This document shows, piece by piece, positions 41,562 to 52,848 of a DNA stretch of 64,000 bases (position 1 is its first letter; every line of letters begins with the position of its first letter). A program made the translations under genes and the position numbers. This stretch comes from Mesorhizobium loti (lineage in GTDB: Bacteria; Pseudomonadota; Alphaproteobacteria; Rhizobiales; Rhizobiaceae): assembly GCF_002858745.1 (NCBI RefSeq), contig NZ_PJRO01000008.1:1-64000 (forward strand). The letters are read 5' to 3'. The notes under the pieces are model-generated. The model made no database searches. It worked only from the letters and a program-made list of their open reading frames with translations, and had not been told where the DNA came from.

Positions 41562-42551
41562 ATGAACCGTCGTTCCTTCCTCGCCGTTATGGCGCTCGGC
41601 CTGCTAGTCAGCGCAGCCGTACCGACCTTCGCCGCCAACAATGGCGCGCAAACAACGGCTTCCTATGCGCAAATCGCCGATGCCTATTCTTTCCCGCTTG
41701 GCGACATCGAGATTACGGCCCTGTCCGACGGAACGGTTCCGCAGGACCTGCACAAGCTCCTGACAGGGGCGTCGCAGACCGAGGTCGACGGGCTGCTTGA
41801 CCGTTCCTTCCTGGCCAATCCAGTCGAAGCTTCCATCAACGTCTACCTGCTTCGCGACGGCGAGCGGCGCATTCTCGTCGACACCGGTTCCGGCTCGCTG
41901 TTCGGGCCGGGCTTCGGCGGCAAGCTGCGCGACAGTCTCGCCAGCGTCGGCGTCAAACCGGAAGACATTACTGACATCCTCATCACCCACGTCCACACCG
42001 ACCACACCGGTGGCTTGATCGAGAACGGCAAGGCCGCTTTTGTCAACGCGACGGTGCATGTGGGCGCACCCGACCTCGACTTCTTCCTCGATCCTGCCAA
42101 TGCCCAGCGGACGGGTTACGACCGGCGCTACTTTGATGAAGCCGAAAAAACGATCGGCGTTCTGGCGAAAGCCGGCAAGGTTAAAACCTTCGCCGACAAC
42201 GAAACCATCCTGCCCGGCATCGTGGCGAGCTTCCATCCCGGGCACACGCCGGGCAGTGCCTTCTTCACAGTGTCGAACAAGGGACAATCCATCGTCTTCA
42301 TCGGCGACATCATCCATGTCGAGTCCGTGCAGTTCCCTAAACCGGCGATCACCATCGTCTACGATGTGAACCCGGATCAGGCGGCGGCGGTGCGGGAAAA
42401 GGTATTTCCCGGTTTCGCAAACACGCGCCAGCTCATTGCGGCACCGCACCTGCAGTTCCCCGGCGTCGGGCACATTCGCGCCGAGGGGAATGGTTCCTAC
42501 ACCTGGCACCCGGTCGAGTATCGAAACCGGGCCGGAGCGGCCGGACAATAG
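41562..42551 (+). CDS. Exported metallo-beta-lactamase-fold hydrolase
   Basis: A 329-residue protein. The leader MNRRSFLAVMALGLLVSAAVPTFA is a Sec- or weakly Tat-like signal (NRRSF). The metal site is THVHTDHTGG (HxHxDH), with further His in SFHPGHTPGS and an Asp in FIGDIIH. The fold matches the lactonase/quorum-quenching branch more than true beta-lactamases; the substrate is unknown. Start and expression may be limited by the SD-masking hairpin just upstream. A LysR-type gene converges on it 16 bp downstream. Confidence 0.85.
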   Translation: MNRRSFLAVMALGLLVSAAVPTFAANNGAQTTASYAQIADAYSFPLGDIEITALSDGTVPQDLHKLLTGASQTEVDGLLDRSFLANPVEASINVYLLRDGERRILVDTGSGSLFGPGFGGKLRDSLASVGVKPEDITDILITHVHTDHTGGLIENGKAAFVNATVHVGAPDLDFFLDPANAQRTGYDRRYFDEAEKTIGVLAKAGKVKTFADNETILPGIVASFHPGHTPGSAFFTVSNKGQSIVFIGDIIHVESVQFPKPAITIVYDVNPDQAAAVREKVFPGFANTRQLIAAPHLQFPGVGHIRAEGNGSYTWHPVEYRNRAGAAGQ

Positions 42552-42567
42552 GCCGAATCCACGTTAC

Positions 42568-43497
42568 TCAGTTCGTGGACCGGCCTTGCGCCTTCGCAGT
42601 CAGGAAAACCTGCTCGCGCAACCAGCTATGAGCGGGGTCTCCGCTCATACGCTGATGCCAGAAAGCTGAGAGCTGAAATCTCGCGAGCTCAAGCGGCGGC
42701 TCGAAGAGATCGAGCGACGAGGTGAAGCGCTGCAGGAAGCGACGTGGCAAGGTGCAGATGCAATTGCTGTTCATCAGGACGAGCGTTGCCAGCGCATAGC
42801 TCTGGACCGATACCGTCACCCGGCGCTCGCGCCCCAATCCGGCGAGCGCTTCGTCGACCATGCCTGTGAAATTGCCGCCGGCGGCCGAAATCAAGAGGTG
42901 ATCGAGCGAACAGAACTCGTCGAGATCGAACGGCCGCCCGCCCCTCGGATGGCCGCGACGCTGCGCCGTCACGAACTCCTCGTCGAACAGGGTACGCCCA
43001 ATCAGGCCGTTCGTGACGCATTCGGCAAGGCCAAGATAGAGATCGACTTCCCCCTCCTCGAGGGAAGTCGCGATGCGCGCCTTGTCTGGAAGCACGAGCG
43101 CGATGCGGATGTTCGGCGCCACCGCGCTGAGGTGCGGTATCAAATCCGGAGCAAGGATGGCCGCCGGATTGTCAGTGGCGGCGATACGAAACACGCGCTG
43201 GCTGGTCGCCGGGTCGAAAACCTGCGCGGCATTGGTGAAGTCGCGCAGCCGCTCGATGAGTTTGGTGAGTTCCGGCTGCAGTGCCGCCGCATGAGGCGTC
43301 GGTGCCATACCGCGACCCGATGCAGCAGGCGTCAGCAGTGGATCGCCAAACACCTGCCGAAGTCTCATCAGGCGCGCGGAAAGCGCCGGCTGCGTAATCC
43401 CGAGGCGTGCAGCCGCGTGTGTGACATTGCGGTCACGCAGCAAGGCATCGAGCGTCAAAAGCAGGCTGCCGTCGATTTCAAGCAAACGTTCGCGCAA
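42568..43497 (-). CDS. LysR-family transcriptional regulator
   Basis: A 309-residue LTTR. The winged helix is LLTLDALLRDRNVTHAAARLGITQPALSARLMRLRQVFG in overlapping parts (residues 14-53), then the two-lobe effector domain. It resembles the NodD/PcpR-like group, with long opening RERLLEIDGSLLLTLDALL. The target is unclear: the divergent gene is an ABC-F ATPase 311 bp away and the convergent gene is the MBL hydrolase. Confidence 0.87.
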   Translation of the reverse strand: MRERLLEIDGSLLLTLDALLRDRNVTHAAARLGITQPALSARLMRLRQVFGDPLLTPAASGRGMAPTPHAAALQPELTKLIERLRDFTNAAQVFDPATSQRVFRIAATDNPAAILAPDLIPHLSAVAPNIRIALVLPDKARIATSLEEGEVDLYLGLAECVTNGLIGRTLFDEEFVTAQRRGHPRGGRPFDLDEFCSLDHLLISAAGGNFTGMVDEALAGLGRERRVTVSVQSYALATLVLMNSNCICTLPRRFLQRFTSSLDLFEPPLELARFQLSAFWHQRMSGDPAHSWLREQVFLTAKAQGRSTN

Positions 43498-43808
43498 GCA
43501 AATTCGCCTTTCGAAAATGGTCAGATCAATGCGTTAGACAATCGTTGCCGGAGGTATCCGTCACATAGGCACCGGCGGGCAATCATTTAAGCTTGGAAGC
43601 CACCAAATCGACGTGAGGTTTCCCGAGTCAATATCCTCCGTCTGCAAACAGCGACCACATCCTGTTCGATTAACCTCGCGGTGGAGGCCTTGTTCTTCTC
43701 GCGACCTTCCCTAAATTGGCACGAGACAACGCAATTGGAGTTTCGCGGATATGTGACTGCCCCTCGCTGCCTTCACCGCTTCGGTCACGCAACGAGTAGT
43801 CCTGTTCC
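43498..43808. other. Intergenic region between LysR and ABC-F genes
   Basis: About 311 bp. I see no hairpin terminator or clear promoter. An open frame from GTG 43681 overlaps the ABC-F start and is probably chance, though short leader ORFs often control resistance-type ABC-F genes. Confidence 0.4.
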
Positions 43809-45401
43809 ATGTCTGCATTCCTTACGCTTGCCGGTCTCGGCTGGTCCACGCCGGATGGCACCCCTCTTTTTACGAACATCAACCTGAGCTTCGGGCCCGA
43901 GCGCACCGGACTTGTCGGGCGCAACGGCACGGGCAAGACCACCTTGCTGTGCTTGATCACGGGAGCGCTTCCGCCGCAAACGGGTACGATCCAGGTGCAT
44001 GGAGCCCTTGGCTGGATGCGGCAGGAACTTCAGCCGCATTCTGGCGAAACCATCGGCGACCTGTTTGGTGCATCACCCGCGCTGGCGATCCTGGATCGTG
44101 CAGCGACCGGAGACGCCAGCACCGAAGAACTGGCCGATGCTGACTGGACGTTACCGACAAGGATCGAGACAGCGCTTCTGCGCTGCGGTCTGGTAATCGA
44201 CCCGGAGACACCCCTCTCCGTCTTGTCAGGCGGACAGCGCACGCGCGCAGGCCTTGCCGCACTGATTTTCCAGGAACCGGATTTCCTGTTGCTCGACGAG
44301 CCCACGAACAATCTCGACCGACCCGGGCGCCGAGCGGTGATCGATCTTCTCAAAGGCTGGCGGGCCGGCGCGATCGTCATCAGCCACGATCGCGAACTGT
44401 TGGAGGAAATGGACGCCATTGTGGAGCTCAGCGCTCTCGGGGCCACCCGCTACGGTGGCAGCTACAGCGCCTATCAGGCACGCAAGGCCGAGGAACTTCA
44501 GGCCGCCGATCGCAGATTGGTGGATGCCGAAAAACACCTCACGGAGGTAAGGCGAAGCGCTCAGCAGGCGCTGGAGCGCAAGGCACGCAAGGACAGCGCC
44601 GGACTAAAGTCCCGCACACGCGGGGACCAGCCGAAGATCATGCTCGATGCGGCAAAAGGGCGATCGGAAGCTTCAGGCGGAGCAAACGCGCGCTTACGCG
44701 ACATCCGGCGTGACAATGCCCAGGAAGCTGCCTTGTCGGCCAGGGCACAGATCGAGATCCTGCAACCGATCCGGATGGACATCCCCTCGACGCGTCTTCC
44801 CTCGAACAGGCAGGTTCTCAGCTTGAATGCGGTAACAGGCGGACACGACCCGGCGCAACCGGCGATCCGTGACCTCTCACTGTCCATCACCGGCCCCGAG
44901 CGCATCGCAATCACCGGGCCCAATGGCTGTGGAAAAACCACCCTCCTGTCGCTGATCGTCGGCAAGCTGAAGCCACAAAAAGGCAGGATCGACCTCAACG
45001 TTCCTCATGTTTTTCTCGATCAGGGTGTCGACCTGCTCGATCCAGACCAGTCGCTGCGGGACAATTTCCTTCGCCTGAACCGCGACGCCAACGAAAACCA
45101 ATGCCGGGCTGCCTTGGCGCGCTTCCGATTTCGGGCCGACGATGCTCTTCAGGAAGTCCGCACGCTCAGCGGCGGTCAAAAACTATGCGCCGGTCTCGCC
45201 TGTGTGCTGGGCCGCGCCACACCGCCGCAACTCCTGCTTCTCGATGAACCGACCAATCATCTCGACCTCAATGCGACCGAAGCCTTGGAGGCGGCATTGG
45301 AGGTTTACGACGGAGCCATGGTGGTCAGTCACGACGAGGTGTTTCTCGAGAACCTCGCTTTGGATCGACGATTGGACCTCGGATCCATGCCGCAGGGTTG
45401 A
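43809..45401 (+). CDS. ABC-F family ATPase (Uup/resistance-like)
   Basis: A 530-residue protein with two ATPase modules: GRNGTGKTT and GPNGCGKTT, signatures LSGGQRTRAGLAAL and LSGGQKLCAGLACV, and DEPTNNLD / DEPTNHLD. The linker between them (about 215-300) is charged and helical, the region that reaches into the ribosome in ABC-F proteins. It lacks membrane segments. It differs clearly from EttA nearby and is of the type often annotated as antibiotic-target protection, but no specific resistance class can be inferred. Confidence 0.85.
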   Translation: MSAFLTLAGLGWSTPDGTPLFTNINLSFGPERTGLVGRNGTGKTTLLCLITGALPPQTGTIQVHGALGWMRQELQPHSGETIGDLFGASPALAILDRAATGDASTEELADADWTLPTRIETALLRCGLVIDPETPLSVLSGGQRTRAGLAALIFQEPDFLLLDEPTNNLDRPGRRAVIDLLKGWRAGAIVISHDRELLEEMDAIVELSALGATRYGGSYSAYQARKAEELQAADRRLVDAEKHLTEVRRSAQQALERKARKDSAGLKSRTRGDQPKIMLDAAKGRSEASGGANARLRDIRRDNAQEAALSARAQIEILQPIRMDIPSTRLPSNRQVLSLNAVTGGHDPAQPAIRDLSLSITGPERIAITGPNGCGKTTLLSLIVGKLKPQKGRIDLNVPHVFLDQGVDLLDPDQSLRDNFLRLNRDANENQCRAALARFRFRADDALQEVRTLSGGQKLCAGLACVLGRATPPQLLLLDEPTNHLDLNATEALEAALEVYDGAMVVSHDEVFLENLALDRRLDLGSMPQG

Positions 45402-45422
45402 ACGGCGGCCTTCTCCGGTCCG

Positions 45423-46361
45423 TTAGCCCGCAGCCTTGATTTGCGGCAGGTCGCGGGTCAAAGCGCGAAAGCCGGCGCCGTAATACATGTTGCGGGCAGC
45501 CGAGTGCGCCGGTGCGCCAAGACAGGCGACCAGCATGTGCTTCGCACCGGCGGCTTTCGCCAGATGCATGCCGTGCAGTTGCAGCGCGGTGCCCAGCCCC
45601 CGCCGACGGAAATCCCGGTGCGTGCCGACGGGTTCGAATTCAGCGGTTTGTGTCATTTCATCCAGCCAAATGATCGCGGTTGCGGCCAGCGTGCCATCGG
45701 GCGCCTCGACAAGAACGTGCAGGTCGTTGCGATACGGCCAGGTCCGCCGGACGCGCTCGAAGGCCGCCTCGCTGAAACTCGACGATTGCCAGGCATCCCG
45801 ATGCGCCTTGACGGCATCAGCGCTTGACACGTCCCTGGCTGTCAGAAACCGGAAACCCGTGGGTAGTACCGGATCCGGCAAGTCGGCCAGTTCACGCCTG
45901 TTGAACTGCACCCATGACCCATCATCCGACCCGGCCTCCGCGTCGAACATATAACCATGTTTGGCGACAATGACCTGGGCCTGCGCATCCGCCGACTGTA
46001 TCGTCATCAGACGATCGACACCGCTCGCCACCTCGTCATACCAGTCCAGGATTTCGGCCAGAAACTCCGGCTGATCCGGATGCGTCTGCCAGATCAGATT
46101 GGCGGTCGCGGACTCGCGGAATGTCCCATCCTCACGCGGTACCCGATAGGGAAGATGCGCCCATCCCCACGCGGCCAGCTTGCCGTCGACCAACCACAAC
46201 CGATGCCGCCAGAACGGGCTGAGGACGTCAAAATCCTTGCCCCAGACCCAGGCCAGCTCCCCAATGGTTGCATCGGCATTGAGCAATTCCGGCCGCAAGG
46301 CCGTCACCTGCTGGGCCAGCCCTTGCATCATCAGTAGTTCTTTCGCGCCGAGATTCTCCAT
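45423..46361 (-). CDS. GNAT-family acetyltransferase
   Basis: A 312-residue protein, probably two tandem GNAT folds. The C-terminal half has the acetyl-CoA loop GTHRDFRRRGLGTALQLHGM (R/Q-x-x-G-x-G/A form) preceded by TAEFEP. The N-terminal half is degenerate. The start at 46361 gives MENLGAKELL; an internal ATG pair near 46331 or a TTG at 46388 are alternatives, none with a strong ribosome site. The substrate is unknown. Confidence 0.75.
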   Translation of the reverse strand: MENLGAKELLMMQGLAQQVTALRPELLNADATIGELAWVWGKDFDVLSPFWRHRLWLVDGKLAAWGWAHLPYRVPREDGTFRESATANLIWQTHPDQPEFLAEILDWYDEVASGVDRLMTIQSADAQAQVIVAKHGYMFDAEAGSDDGSWVQFNRRELADLPDPVLPTGFRFLTARDVSSADAVKAHRDAWQSSSFSEAAFERVRRTWPYRNDLHVLVEAPDGTLAATAIIWLDEMTQTAEFEPVGTHRDFRRRGLGTALQLHGMHLAKAAGAKHMLVACLGAPAHSAARNMYYGAGFRALTRDLPQIKAAG

Positions 46362-46703
46362 GCCGGCAACGTGGCAAAGCTGGGCCAACGTGTCGAGATG
46401 CCTACGGTCTGTGTTACAGGACTGATGCTCAAAACGCGTGATCCTTCCGCTGGATATACCTTGGTATAGCTGGCCGATGCCAAAGCATAACCATCCATCC
46501 GACCGAGATACTGGCGCTGGCTTGGCACAAGGCGTAAGCCGTCACTCGTCAAGCGGAAGGGCTGCTGCCCGCCGCGACCCTAGAGGAACCTGGAACCATG
46601 CCTGGCGACAGTAGTCGAGAAAGCACGCCGCTGCGGCCGTCCGGTCGAGACTAGTTCCCGGTCTCGCCTCTGACGCTGCGGTGGCGCGTCAATGAGGTGA
46701 GAC
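46362..46703. other. Intergenic region upstream of the magnesium locus
   Basis: About 342 bp without a supported gene. It contains the perfect inverted repeat TATACC-TT-GGTATA (46455-46468), close to the GNAT gene, and a hairpin GAGAC...GTCTC around 46647-46665. No known riboswitch consensus is matched. Confidence 0.45.
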
Positions 46704-46988
46704 ATGAAAACCTTTGCCAATCGTTGCCTTCGGGCACTCATCGGCCCCTGGGATCGCCTTGGCCATCGGCCGTATCCGGCGATCGAAAAAGCCGTCCCGG
46801 TCATCCGCATGCCTCGACAGGTCGTGTCGAGGCCGATTGTGCGCTGGCGGATGAACCCGGTTACGGGTCGGCTTGAATGCCGCTGGACGATTGCCGGAAA
46901 TCGACCCGGCGATGGCCCGGAACCTTCAGGCATTGAACGGCTCGGAGCCATCCTTGCCCTCCGCGAAAACGCCCGGCCATGGACCTGA
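46704..46988 (+). CDS. Small Pro/Arg-rich protein upstream of mgtA
   Basis: A 94-residue ORF starting MKTFANRCLRALIGPWDRLG after TGAGGTGAGAC, a good ribosome site. It is basic, has about eleven prolines, and no membrane segment. I do not recognise it. It lies 187 bp before mgtA on the same strand, with a 9-bp-stem hairpin between. In Salmonella a Pro-rich leader peptide controls mgtA, but that one is only 17 codons, so the analogy is loose. It may be a real small protein or a leader. Confidence 0.5.
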   Translation: MKTFANRCLRALIGPWDRLGHRPYPAIEKAVPVIRMPRQVVSRPIVRWRMNPVTGRLECRWTIAGNRPGDGPEPSGIERLGAILALRENARPWT

Positions 46989-47026
46989 TCCATGACGCCG
47001 TACGCATCCGGCATGCGACGAAGCCG

Positions 47027-47054
47027 GTCTGCCGCTGAGTAGTTCGCGGCAGAC
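47027..47054 (+). other. Hairpin between the 94-aa ORF and mgtA
   Basis: GTCTGCCGC (47027-47035), loop of 10 nt, GCGGCAGAC (47046-47054): a perfect 9-bp stem. The next bases are CTCTTCCCG, not a T-run, so it is not a classical terminator; it may be an attenuation or RNA-stability element. Confidence 0.55.
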
Positions 47055-47175
47055 CTCTTCCCGCAAAACGTCCCCACACCGCCGAAATCGCTGCAACGGG
47101 CAGCTGCCTGCGCTCGCCTTGCGGGCGGTCGTTGTCCCGCGGCCCGATCTCCCAAGACTATCGAGGATCAAGACC

Positions 47176-49887
<2,712 letters not shown>

Positions 49888-50003
49888 TCTGGCCGAGTGA
49901 AAATGATCGGGCGGCGTTGTCCGCCCGATCCCATTCCCAAACCGAAAAGTCGATTGTTGCCCGCACAGGTGGATATCCGCCTGGAGGCGGTGTGGAGGTC
50001 CTC

Positions 50004-50222
50004 ATGCGGACAGGAAAAATGCACGCCGGATCGGAACGGATTCTCGATCTTGCCAATCGTCATCTGTGCTGGGCACTGGCGGCGACCGGTGCAACGCTTT
50101 TTGCGATCACGGTGCGCCTGGCACGAAGCGGCCTGCTCACGCGCGGGCAGTCGCTTGGTCTGATGCGCGGCTCGATGCACTTTCACGGACTTGCCATCCG
50201 CATCCTGCGGCGGCAGCGCTGA
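50004..50222 (+). CDS. 72-residue membrane protein between mgtA and mgtC
   Basis: The ATG at 50004 follows GGAGG at optimal distance (49993-49997). The product opens with a polar, basic part (MRTGKMHAGSERILDLANRH), then one hydrophobic helix (CWALAATGATLFAITVRLA) and a basic Arg-rich tail. This resembles small regulatory membrane proteins such as MgtR/MgtS in topology, but not in sequence. It sits between two magnesium genes on the same strand, 116 bp after mgtA and 74 bp before mgtC, so a role in Mg2+ stress is plausible and unproven. Confidence 0.6.
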   Translation: MRTGKMHAGSERILDLANRHLCWALAATGATLFAITVRLARSGLLTRGQSLGLMRGSMHFHGLAIRILRRQR

Positions 50223-50296
50223 TCATCAAGATGGATCGCCGTCATCCGCGTGCAAACAGGAGCCTGTATTGGCGCCGGGACAATTGAGACGACGCC

Positions 50297-51013
50297 ATGA
50301 AATTCCTGCAGACTTTTCAACTTTACCCGTTCCTGGACACGGTCGTCGCGCTCGCTGCGGCATTCGTGCTTGGAACGCTGATCGGAGCGGAGCGCCAGTA
50401 TCGCCAGCGGACAGCAGGCTTGCGCACCAACGTTCTTGTCGCTGTTGGTGCCGCGGCTTTCGTCGATCTTGCGCAGAGGATCGCCGGCACGACGGAAGCC
50501 GTGCGTGTGATCTCCTACGTGGTCTCCGGCATCGGCTTTCTCGGTGCCGGCGTGATCATGAAGGAAGGCATGAATGTACGCGGTTTGAACACGGCCGCGA
50601 CGTTATGGTGCTCGGCTGCGGTCGGAGCATGTGCCGGGACCGACATGATCGCGGAGGCGGCACTGCTCACCGTCTTCGTGCTCGCCGGCAACACGCTGCT
50701 GAGGCCACTCGTCAATATGATCAACCGCATCCCGATCGACGATCGAGCCACCGAAGCAACCTACGAAGTCAGTGTCCTTTCCAGCCGCGACGCCATGCCT
50801 GACATGCGAGATCTCCTGGTCGAACGCCTGGAGCAGGCAAATTATCCCGTCAGCGATGTCGAGATCGTCGATCGTGGTGATGACACGGTCGAGATCGTGG
50901 CCACTCTTGTCTCGACAGCGGTCGATCCGCACGAGATCGAGGAAGTGACGACCTATCTGGCCAAACAGGCCGGCGTCTCCAACGCTACGTGGGACGGCAG
51001 CACCAAGGACTGA
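50297..51013 (+). CDS. mgtC: MgtC/SapB-family membrane protein
   Basis: A 238-residue protein. The N-terminal 140 residues have about four helices with the MgtC signatures LGTLIGAERQYRQRTAGLRTN and SGIGFLGAGVIMKEG, and RGLNTAATLWCSAAVGA. The C-terminal 95 residues form an ACT-like soluble domain. MgtC inhibits the F-type ATP synthase and helps growth at low Mg2+ in Salmonella; the role in rhizobia is inferred. Downstream is a two-component system that might sense the same signal. Confidence 0.9.
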   Translation: MKFLQTFQLYPFLDTVVALAAAFVLGTLIGAERQYRQRTAGLRTNVLVAVGAAAFVDLAQRIAGTTEAVRVISYVVSGIGFLGAGVIMKEGMNVRGLNTAATLWCSAAVGACAGTDMIAEAALLTVFVLAGNTLLRPLVNMINRIPIDDRATEATYEVSVLSSRDAMPDMRDLLVERLEQANYPVSDVEIVDRGDDTVEIVATLVSTAVDPHEIEEVTTYLAKQAGVSNATWDGSTKD

Positions 51014-51112
51014 CATCGCACCTTTGTGTTCCCCATCTGCGCTCATCGTCTCCCTGATCCAATTGCCCTGGCACAGCTTGCATAATGCGGGTTTTGACGG
51101 ACTATCGCAGCG

Positions 51113-52183
51113 ATGAAAAATGGACAGGGAATCCAGATGCGGCGTAATCAAGTGCTCGTCGCTGCAGCGCTTGTGGTGGCGATCGCGGTCATCTTCGTCG
51201 CCGACACGGTGACCGACTACGCAATCGCAGCGGCAGTTTTCTACACGGCCGTCATCCTGTTTGCGACCCGCTTGTTGCCGGCGCGCAGTGTCGTCGCGCT
51301 TGCTTGCGTCTGCATCGCACTGACGGTGTTGAGCGTCGCCCTCACCCATTCCGGCGCCTATGAAGTGGGCATCGTGAACACCGCCATCAGCATCGTGGCC
51401 ATTGGCGTAACCACCTATCTGTCGCTGAAACTGGTGACTGCCGAAGCAGCCGCCCATGAGAGCCGCGAGCGACTGCTGCGCATGGCGCGTGTCACCAGCC
51501 TTGGCGAGTTGACCGCTTCCATTGCCCATGAGGTCAACCAGCCGCTGGCGGCGGTCGTCACGAGTGCGGGTGCCTGCAAGCGTTGGCTGGCCCAGGAGCC
51601 GCCCAATATCGAAAGCGCTCGCCGCACCGTGGACAGGATCGTCGAGGAAGCAAACCGCGCGAGCGCGGTGATTACGCGCGTGCGCGGCCTGGCGAGCAAC
51701 AAGGCGTCGGAGAAAGCGCCCTTCGACCTTAATGTGCTTGTCCGCGAAATTGTCACCCTCGCGCATGACCAGATCGACCGCCGCGACATCGCGCTCCGGC
51801 TCTATCTTCCGGAAAGTCTGCCGATGGTCATGGCCGATCGCGTCCAGATCGGACAAGTGGTCGGAAACCTGGTGCTCAATGCGCTCGAGGCGATTGCGGC
51901 CTCATCTGGCCAGATCAGGGATCTGGAGATCGCCACCGAAAACGACAGCCATGACAGGATCCGTTTCTCGGTGGCTGATACCGGCATCGGGCTGCGCGCC
52001 GGGGAAGCTGAACATCTGTTCGACGCCTTCTGGACAACCAAGAAAGACGGTATCGGGCTGGGGTTGACCATCAGCCGTTCTATCATCGAAGCCAATGGCG
52101 GCCGCATCTGGGCCGGGCAAAATGAAGGAGGTGGCGCTGTGCTCTCATTCAGCCTGCCGGTCGCCGAGGACATGAAATTATGA
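51113..52183 (+). CDS. Sensor histidine kinase
   Basis: A 356-residue kinase with an N-terminal four-helix membrane region (about 10-110, of the DUF4118-like or MASE kind) and no large periplasmic loop. The H box is LGELTASIAHEVNQPLAAV, with the phosphorylated His in AHEVNQP (HPK4 type, as in FixL and DctB). N box GNLVLNALEAI and G boxes DTGIGL, GIGLGLTISRSIIEAHGG-like region. An alternative start at 51137 removes 8 residues. Its stop overlaps the response-regulator start, so the pair is coupled. The signal is unknown; magnesium or envelope stress is suggested by context only. Confidence 0.9.
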   Translation: MKNGQGIQMRRNQVLVAAALVVAIAVIFVADTVTDYAIAAAVFYTAVILFATRLLPARSVVALACVCIALTVLSVALTHSGAYEVGIVNTAISIVAIGVTTYLSLKLVTAEAAAHESRERLLRMARVTSLGELTASIAHEVNQPLAAVVTSAGACKRWLAQEPPNIESARRTVDRIVEEANRASAVITRVRGLASNKASEKAPFDLNVLVREIVTLAHDQIDRRDIALRLYLPESLPMVMADRVQIGQVVGNLVLNALEAIAASSGQIRDLEIATENDSHDRIRFSVADTGIGLRAGEAEHLFDAFWTTKKDGIGLGLTISRSIIEANGGRIWAGQNEGGGAVLSFSLPVAEDMKL

Positions 52184-52815
52184 ACGGGCGCTCATTCAGG
52201 CATGATGACGAGGAACCGATCGTCTATATCGTCGATGACGACCGATCGGTTCGTGCATCCCTCGAGGATCTGCTTGCGTCCGTCTCGCTTCGCGCCCGGT
52301 CTTTCGGTTCGGTGCAGGAATTCCTGGAGACGGACTTGGCTGAGGCACCGAGCTGCCTGGTGCTCGACGTCCGCATGCCTGGGCAAAGCGGCATGGATCT
52401 GCTTTCCCGTATGACTGATCTCGGCCTGCATCTGCCGACGATCATGATCACCGGCCACGGCGACATCGCCATGGGCGTCAAGGCTATGAAGGATGGCGCG
52501 ATCGAGTTCCTGACCAAGCCGTTTCGCGATCAGGATCTGCTGGATGCCATCCAGCGCGGCATCGAGATCGACAGAACGAGACGCCTCCGGGAGGTGACCG
52601 AAACCGAGCTGAATCAGCACTGGAAAACCCTTTCGCAGGGAGAGCAGGATGTGGCTCGGCTGGTTGTCGAAGGGTTGCTCAACAAGCAGATCGCCGCGAA
52701 ACTGAACGTCAGTGAGATCACCGTCAAAGTGCGCCGCAGCCATCTGATGCGAAAAATGGGAGCGAGGACGCTTACCGACCTGGTGAGGATGTTCGATCGC
52801 ATTCACACCGTATGA
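52180..52815 (+). CDS. FixJ/NarL-type response regulator
   Basis: A 211-residue regulator. The receiver domain opens VYIVDDDRSVRASL, with phospho-acceptor Asp in CLVLDVRMPGQSGMDLL, then Thr in IMITGHGDIAMGVKAMKDGAIEFLTKPF in overlapping parts. The C-terminal LuxR-type HTH is VARLVVEGLLNKQIAAKLNVSEITVKVRRSHLMRKMG. It pairs with the kinase upstream (ATGA overlap). Output targets are unknown. Confidence 0.92.
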   Translation: MNGRSFRHDDEEPIVYIVDDDRSVRASLEDLLASVSLRARSFGSVQEFLETDLAEAPSCLVLDVRMPGQSGMDLLSRMTDLGLHLPTIMITGHGDIAMGVKAMKDGAIEFLTKPFRDQDLLDAIQRGIEIDRTRRLREVTETELNQHWKTLSQGEQDVARLVVEGLLNKQIAAKLNVSEITVKVRRSHLMRKMGARTLTDLVRMFDRIHTV

Positions 52816-52848
52816 TGGCAGCCATCGCGCAGGCTTAGCGCGCGCAGC

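Noticed and set aside
43681..43887. Leader ORF controlling the ABC-F gene
   Set aside because: The open frame from GTG 43681 runs into the ABC-F coding sequence in another frame and lacks both a ribosome site and an attenuator hairpin.
46500..47175. Possible M-box (ykoK) magnesium riboswitch before mgtA
   Set aside because: GAGGTGAGAC and GCTGCTGCCC resemble single M-box pieces, but they are in the wrong order and the rest of the consensus is missing. A covariance-model search with RF00380 would decide.
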